Below are positions 60,011-64,000 of a stretch of 64,000 bases of DNA, in pieces (within the stretch, counting starts at the first letter, position 1; each line of letters begins with the position of its first letter). The notes beneath the pieces are model-generated. The model was not told the origin of the DNA and searched no databases. It worked only from the letters and a program-made list of their open reading frames with translations. A program made the translations under genes and the position numbers. Source of the stretch: Empedobacter stercoris (GTDB lineage: Bacteria; Bacteroidota; Bacteroidia; Flavobacteriales; Weeksellaceae); NCBI RefSeq assembly GCF_965137335.1, contig NZ_CBCRZD010000004.1; one strand, written 5' to 3'.

Positions 60011-61273
60011 CTAAACATCTTCGCCTTTCATCATTTTTTGCCAATAGAAATAGGGAAGCATGTATTTTTTTAACAGCCACAAACGCCAGTGTTCTTTGGA
60101 ACTGTCGCCAATCAGCATCATTTTGAGTTTTGGGTCGGGCGTGAATTCATTTTTGTAATTAAACTCTGCCAATACCATTTTTCCATAACCTGTTACTAGG
60201 GGACAAGATGAATACCCTTGGTACGATTTGTTGTCGGCAGTTTTTCCTTTTATTAGTTTAAGGATATTATCAACCACTACAGGAGCCTGTTTGCGTACGG
60301 CTGCACCGGTTTTTGCGGTTGGTAAAGCAGCTACATCTCCAATTCCGAAAATATTCGGATATTTTTTGTGTTGAAGACTATTGATATCCACATCTAACCA
60401 GCCTGTTTCATTTACCAAAATAGACTCTTTCACAAACTTTGGGGCTGTTTGGGGTGGAGCTAAATGTAACAAATCAAAGGGCATTTCAATCAATGAATCA
60501 CCTTGTTGCTTTTCTCCCAACACATTGCCTTCATTCACTACGCAATTATTTTCATCGGGAGCAACGCTTTTGAAATAGACTATTTTTTTATCGGCATCTA
60601 TTTTGACTGGAGCATAAAAAGGTTTAAAATGTACATTGTATCGATGGATGACTTTCATTAGTGTATCTGCAATTCGTTTCACTCCAAATATGACAGTACC
60701 GGGAGTAGCAAACACTACATTTGATTTCTTGTCTAATCCATTTCTGCGAAGGTAATCAGCTGCCAAATACATAATTTTCTGTGGAGCTCCGCCACATTTG
60801 ATAGGGGTTGTAGGTTGGGTAAAAACCGCATTTCCACCTTTAAAGTTCTTTAGGCATTCCCAGGTGTATTTAGGATCTATATAGTTGCTGCAAACTACTC
60901 CTTTTTTTACTGCATCTTCCAATCCTTCAATAAGTGAGAGATCATTAACTAAACCAGGGGCGACCACGAGATAGTTATAGCTGATTTTAACACCTTTCTT
61001 GGTTTCAATCTTATTTTCTTCAGGATAAAAAGATACTACGGCATCCTGAAGCCACTCTACGCCTTGTGGGATTAAATCCCGCATAGGTTTTGCCGTTTTG
61101 GCGAAATCATATGTTCCGGCTCCGACCAATGTCCAGGCAGGTTGATAATAGTGTGTCTCTGCCGGATCAATGATAACAATGTCAAGAGACTTATCTTTTT
61201 TCAAAAGTTGGGCAGCGGTCATAATTCCGGCTGTACCCGCACCTATAATGGCTATTTGATAATGTGATTTCAT
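60011..61273 (-). CDS. sqr: Sulfide:quinone oxidoreductase
   Basis: A 420-residue FAD enzyme that oxidises sulfide to sulfane sulfur and reduces quinone at the inner membrane. The ATG at 61273 places the dinucleotide fold at the start (QIAIIGAGTAGIMTAAQLL); a longer frame adds 26 unlikely residues and overlaps the operator. Catalytic-type cysteines are at 128 (VVCSNY), 160 (PIKCGGAPQK) and 357 (SSCPLV), matching the three-Cys pattern of SQR. HYYQPAWTLVGAG (41-53) is the type II-like motif. It makes the persulfide that the MBL/rhodanese fusions consume. Monocistronic from site 11. Confidence 0.93.
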   Translation of the reverse strand: MKSHYQIAIIGAGTAGIMTAAQLLKKDKSLDIVIIDPAETHYYQPAWTLVGAGTYDFAKTAKPMRDLIPQGVEWLQDAVVSFYPEENKIETKKGVKISYNYLVVAPGLVNDLSLIEGLEDAVKKGVVCSNYIDPKYTWECLKNFKGGNAVFTQPTTPIKCGGAPQKIMYLAADYLRRNGLDKKSNVVFATPGTVIFGVKRIADTLMKVIHRYNVHFKPFYAPVKIDADKKIVYFKSVAPDENNCVVNEGNVLGEKQQGDSLIEMPFDLLHLAPPQTAPKFVKESILVNETGWLDVDINSLQHKKYPNIFGIGDVAALPTAKTGAAVRKQAPVVVDNILKLIKGKTADNKSYQGYSSCPLVTGYGKMVLAEFNYKNEFTPDPKLKMMLIGDSSKEHWRLWLLKKYMLPYFYWQKMMKGEDV

Positions 61274-61297
61274 ACCGTTACTATTTATTATTATTCG

Positions 61298-61341
61298 TAA
61301 AAGTATATTTTGGGAATAAGATAGTCTGTAACATATGTTAC
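61298..61341 (-). promoter_or_regulatory. Regulon site 11
   Basis: Operator TGTAACATATGTTACT (perfect core palindrome 61328-61341), 22 bp, -7 box TACTTTTA at 61305-61298 (seven of eight), 25 bp before the sqr start. Confidence 0.84.
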
Positions 61342-61428
61342 TGAAAGGCATATTTATGAAGAATAATATTAGGCTAAGTAGCTGTAGTAGTTATAATAAA
61401 ACATTTATTCATTAAAAATTGAAGTATT

Positions 61429-62253
61429 ATGAAGTACATTAAAAACATCCTTTTATCAATAAGGGAAGAAGAAAAGAAATTGGATTTAAACTCACAAAAT
61501 GTAATAGAAAGTACACGTGAAGTTGTTTCTTTTTTATTGTCTAAACTTGAAAGATTACGAGATTATATCATGGAAAATGGATTTGAACAACCTAATCAAG
61601 AAATTGAATTTTTCAAGAAAATAAAACCCGAAATACAAGGGAAATTAATTTTCTATAATAAGGTGTTCAAAATTGAGAGCAGTTGTCCAAGTGAGATGTG
61701 GGATGTTCACAAAAAATATTTTTCGGATGAACTACAAAAGATTGAAAATATTTACAGAGAAAACACCTGCAATTGCCCTTTCTACAGATATTACCGGTCG
61801 GGACGTATAGATCGGGATGAAGAGTTATTTATTAGGGGGCAGATAAATATAGACAATGGGCTTAATAGTCACATTTTTGAATCTGATCACAGATTTTCTA
61901 CTTACTTCGATTATAAAGTAGCAAGAATAATAGGTGATGAATTATTTTATGATTATCTCATTTTTCGTATAAATAGTGGATTATTTGATATGACTAAAGC
62001 TGAAAACTTACAACAATTGGTATGGACGGAATCAAAAAATGCTTTGATAGAACTAATTTATGCTTTGCATGTTAATGGAGCTATATTGAATGAAAATATA
62101 AGTGTTCGAAAAATAGCCTCAGCAGTCCAATCTGTTTTCAATATTGAATTAGGGGATATACACCATGCCTTTCACCGAATGAAAATGCGTGCTGGTTCCA
62201 GAACAGCCTATTTGGATCAATTAAAAAAAATCTTTGGAAGAGTATATGGATAA
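61429..62253 (+). CDS. rteC: RteC-family regulator of mobile element
   Basis: A 274-residue protein matching RteC, the transcription factor that controls excision genes of CTnDOT-type elements. Typical features are CNCPFYRYYRSGRIDRDEE (about 118-136), SHIFESDHRFSTYFDYKVARI and a C-terminal winged-helix-like end (ENISVRKIASAVQSVFNIELGDI). RteA/RteB two-component genes are absent. It is divergent from sqr and is the last gene of the island, next to the right inverted repeat. No regulon-type -7 box exists on its side of site 11, so it has its own promoter. Confidence 0.88.
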   Translation: MKYIKNILLSIREEEKKLDLNSQNVIESTREVVSFLLSKLERLRDYIMENGFEQPNQEIEFFKKIKPEIQGKLIFYNKVFKIESSCPSEMWDVHKKYFSDELQKIENIYRENTCNCPFYRYYRSGRIDRDEELFIRGQINIDNGLNSHIFESDHRFSTYFDYKVARIIGDELFYDYLIFRINSGLFDMTKAENLQQLVWTESKNALIELIYALHVNGAILNENISVRKIASAVQSVFNIELGDIHHAFHRMKMRAGSRTAYLDQLKKIFGRVYG

Positions 62254-62277
62254 AGATTTTGAATAATTAATATTTTC

Positions 62278-62305
62278 AAGCAGTGATTAATTTCACTGCT
62301 TTTTG
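62278..62305 (+). terminator. Terminator of rteC
   Basis: AGCAGTGA / TCACTGCT stem followed by a T-run. Confidence 0.85.
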
Positions 62306-62358
62306 ATTTTTGTATCATTTATGATCTTGTTTTCAGACATATGTTTTCATATATTTGC

Positions 62359-62376
62359 TGTGAGCTAACGGAAACA
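62359..62376 (-). repeat. Right inverted repeat of the island
   Basis: On the minus strand TGTTTCCGTTAGCTCACA, the counterpart of 18628-18643. Confidence 0.5.
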
Positions 62377-62484
62377 CATTGAAAATCAAAGCAATAAGCA
62401 CCGTTACCAAATCGTTACCTGACTTTTTTGATTATCTTTATAAAAGCTTAGTATTCAACCGATACAGCTTTTTCCTGAAAACTT

Positions 62485-62522
62485 TAAAATAAAAAACCAG
62501 CTTTTCTATTTCTAGAAAAGCT
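62485..62522 (-). terminator. Terminator of the VGIGT-type gene
   Basis: Ten-bp perfect stem AGCTTTTCTA / TAGAAAAGCT, followed on the minus strand by GGTTTTTTATTTT. Confidence 0.85.
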
Positions 62523-62593
62523 AGCCAGTTTAAATAGGTTAGGTGGTTCTATAACTAAAAACCCTTTTATTGAAAAAAACTATGAAGAAAAAT

Positions 62594-63433
62594 TTAATCC
62601 TTAAATAATGAAACCCTTGTTATAGACTCAATTGTAGCAGTAACAGCTTTATTGGCATCTAGATAAAATTCATACCCTCTTCCAGGATCTAAACTTTGAT
62701 CATCAGCAATTGTATAAAAATAAAAAGTTAGTATACTTCCTGAAGCAGAACCGGCTGGGATTAATTGAATAGAATTAATAATAAATCCTGAGCTAGGGTT
62801 TTTCATAATGGCGTTTACTGCTCCAGCAGAATTAGCTCCAGCAGTTAAATTAATTATTAATCGCCATAAATGTACTTGCCCTTTTATTGGGTTTTCTCTA
62901 AATTTATTTGACGCTGCTAGATATATATCAGCATCTGTAGGATTTGTGATTGTTTCAGGCCAACTAGTTGTAGGAGAGGGAGCAAATGTTAAAGGAGTTG
63001 TATACACAATTTTTTTTGTACCTGTATTAGAAAAACCATTATTTTCGCCAAAAGCAAGACTAGGTTTAGTTCCATTTAGCCCACCATCTATTCTTACTAC
63101 ACCATCATTTCCTGCTGCTGAGCTTGTTGTTACAAACAATTGTCTCCAAAGTGTCCCATCCCAAAATTCAAAACGATTTTGAGTGGTATTAAAAATTAAA
63201 GTCCCTGCCATTAAATTAGTATTTACAACTCCAGCTGGTGGGACAGTATTGACATCGTTATCAGATAACGATGTATTTCTTTCGGTTTCTGTAAGTCTGG
63301 GAATAAGAATTCCTTTGTCTGTAGAAGAAATGTCGAGTATTGTTGCTGAGTTTGGTGTGCTTGTACCAATTCCAACTTGCGCTTTTGATTGAGACCATCC
63401 CAATATAATCAAAAAAAGTATAAATTTTCTCAT
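62594..63433 (-). CDS. Exported VGIGT-type flavobacterial surface protein
   Basis: A 279-residue exported protein (signal peptide ending SKAQ) starting with VGIGTSTPNSATILDISST and KGILIPRLTETERN, a module common at the start of flavobacterial surface or fibre-like proteins. It continues with LIFNTTQNRFEFWDGTLWRQL, a Gly/Asn/Thr-rich middle and a beta-rich C-terminal domain. No C-terminal T9SS sorting domain is recognisable. It is often one of many paralogues in a genome. It lies outside the island. Function unknown; surface location inferred. Confidence 0.75.
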   Translation of the reverse strand: MRKFILFLIILGWSQSKAQVGIGTSTPNSATILDISSTDKGILIPRLTETERNTSLSDNDVNTVPPAGVVNTNLMAGTLIFNTTQNRFEFWDGTLWRQLFVTTSSAAGNDGVVRIDGGLNGTKPSLAFGENNGFSNTGTKKIVYTTPLTFAPSPTTSWPETITNPTDADIYLAASNKFRENPIKGQVHLWRLIINLTAGANSAGAVNAIMKNPSSGFIINSIQLIPAGSASGSILTFYFYTIADDQSLDPGRGYEFYLDANKAVTATIESITRVSLFKD

Positions 63434-63818
63434 TTATATAAGTTTAAGTTATGTTTATAGTTTTGATTATTTTATTGGATTTTTCAAAATAAATAAATGC
63501 TATTAATAAAGTATAATTTGTTTATTTCGTTTTCTGTTACGAATTTATCAATTATTGAATTACGTTGAATAAAATGGAGGGGGACAAAAGGTGGACAAAA
63601 TATCTATTAATTAATTTTTTATCATTTAAAAATTAATTAATAGATATTTAATGTGTTGATTATAATAGTGTTGAGTTTAAATAATAGAGAATGTGTAAAT
63701 TACGTTTTATGGATATTGAATTCTTTCATTTATAATGTTATTATGAACGATTTAGTTGATGATTGAACTAAATAATAATTAGTTTATCAATTAGTTTATC
63801 AAAAATATAATTCTAATC
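63434..63818. other. Gene-free AT-rich segment with long palindrome
   Basis: 385 bp upstream of the VGIGT-type gene. It holds a perfect 22-bp inverted repeat (63598-63619 with 63628-63649) with an 8-nt loop, and a short direct repeat TTAGTTTATCAA near 63779-63803. It must include the promoter of the VGIGT-type gene, which is not clear. No gene. Confidence 0.6.
63598..63649. repeat. Perfect 22-bp inverted repeat
   Basis: Arms are identical over 22 bp with loop TATCATTT; all but a few bases are A or T. It could form a cruciform or a stable RNA hairpin. It has no flanking direct repeats, so an IS origin is not indicated. Confidence 0.75.
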
Positions 63819-63819
63819 N

Positions 63820-64000
63820 CATTAGCGTCCTAAACGTTAAAAGAAAGCGTAAAAAAAGCGCGTAAATTTCGGATCTCAAATTATCTTTGAGTTGGACACC
63901 AAAAAAAACACGCGCTTGATGGTAAATATAACATTGTTTTCTCAGATAATAACAAAACTTAACCGCTCAAATTTCAAAAAATTAGTAAACGAAAAGCAAA
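63820..64000 (+). mobile_element. IS4-type element, left part (runs off window)
   Basis: From about 63820 (ATTAGCGTCCTAAACGTTAA) the sequence changes character and leads, after about 100 bp, into a transposase start. The single ambiguous base N at 63819 lies exactly at the boundary. The right end is outside the window. Confidence 0.6.
63919..64000 (+). CDS. IS4-family transposase, partial (5' end)
   Basis: The ATG at 63919 opens a frame reading MVNITLFSQIITKLNRSNFK and then KLVNEKQ to the window end, 27 residues. This matches the N-terminus (DUF4372 domain) of IS4-type transposases widespread in Bacteroidota. The rest is missing because the window stops. The identification rests on a short stretch but is a characteristic one. 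Confidence 0.7.
   Translation, partial: MVNITLFSQIITKLNRSNFKKLVNEKQ

Larger units (their letters stand above)
18628..62376. mobile_element. Integrated mobile genomic island (about 43.7 kb)
   Basis: It is bounded on the left by TGTTCCGTAGCTCACA (18628-18643) and on the right by the inverted copy of TGTTTCCGTTAGCTCACA (62359-62376); the left copy lacks two T residues. It carries a tyrosine recombinase at the left, HTH/excisionase-like genes, mobA/mobB, and rteC at the right, with a sulfide/redox cargo between. Visibly higher GC than the flanks supports transfer. No tra genes are visible, so it is a mobilizable element or a remnant of a conjugative one. The exact att sites were not found, so the ends are approximate. 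Confidence 0.75.
62306..62593. other. Right edge of island and flanking gap
   Basis: Contains the right inverted repeat (62359-62376) and, further right, the terminator of the chromosomal VGIGT-type gene. The island-chromosome junction should lie between about 62376 and 62485. No gene. Confidence 0.55.

Noticed and set aside
61342..61428. Site 11 as a divergent promoter for rteC as well
   Set aside because: At the required 22-bp spacing on the plus strand the octamer reads TAATATTA, which matches poorly, unlike the true divergent site at 27185.

Overview
The window is low-GC DNA from a member of the Bacteroidota, most likely a flavobacterium of the Weeksellaceae type. The evidence is a PorW/SprE gliding and type IX secretion lipoprotein, TonB receptors, a GH3-family gene, RteC, mob genes of the Bacteroides type, and promoters of the TAnnTTTG class. 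No rRNA, tRNA or CRISPR array was found.

1-18.6 kb is ordinary chromosome: rpoN, a DUF4303 protein, an MFS carrier, porW/sprE, a GH3 enzyme with a hotdog thioesterase, a DUF4442 protein, a MocR-type regulator divergent from a TonB receptor, lipoate ligase, a uracil-DNA-glycosylase-like protein, a Crp/Fnr regulator, and a four-gene operon for an unusual two-subunit cbb3-like oxidase. All genes here read cleanly.

18.63-62.38 kb is an integrated mobile island. It is bounded by an imperfect 18-bp inverted repeat, with a tyrosine recombinase at the left and rteC at the right. The left third is the mobility module: integrase, two excisionase-like HTH genes, an AbiEii-type nucleotidyltransferase with two tandem DUF6922-like partners, an oriT-like region, and mobA/mobB. 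Most of this module is broken by single-base lesions, and no conjugation (tra) genes are visible.

The rest (26.6-61.3 kb) is a sulfide/persulfide and redox cargo: SQR, two YeeE/YedE-type carriers, a TauE-like exporter, three metallo-beta-lactamase/rhodanese fusions (one exported), two small rhodaneses, thioredoxin, peroxiredoxin, DsrE-like, DoxX and SoxB-like proteins, cytochrome bd oxidase, a MacB-type efflux system, and an OprC-like copper receptor operon.

The main discovery is regulatory. Every cargo transcription unit is preceded by the same palindrome, WGTAAC-N4-GTTACA, followed by exactly 22 bp and then a TAnnTTTG -7 box (eleven sites; one serves two divergent units, one is degenerate). 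This is the geometry of a class II Crp/Fnr-activated promoter. The only Crp/Fnr gene in the cargo (57578 down to 53589) is cut in two by a 3355-bp insertion with IS982-type ends and a TTGAA target duplication. Removing the insertion and one duplication restores an in-frame 209-residue regulator. The cargo is therefore one regulon whose resident activator is broken in this strain.

62.4-64.0 kb returns to chromosome-like sequence: an exported VGIGT-type protein, a long palindrome, and the start of an IS4-type element that runs off the window and has an ambiguous base at its edge.
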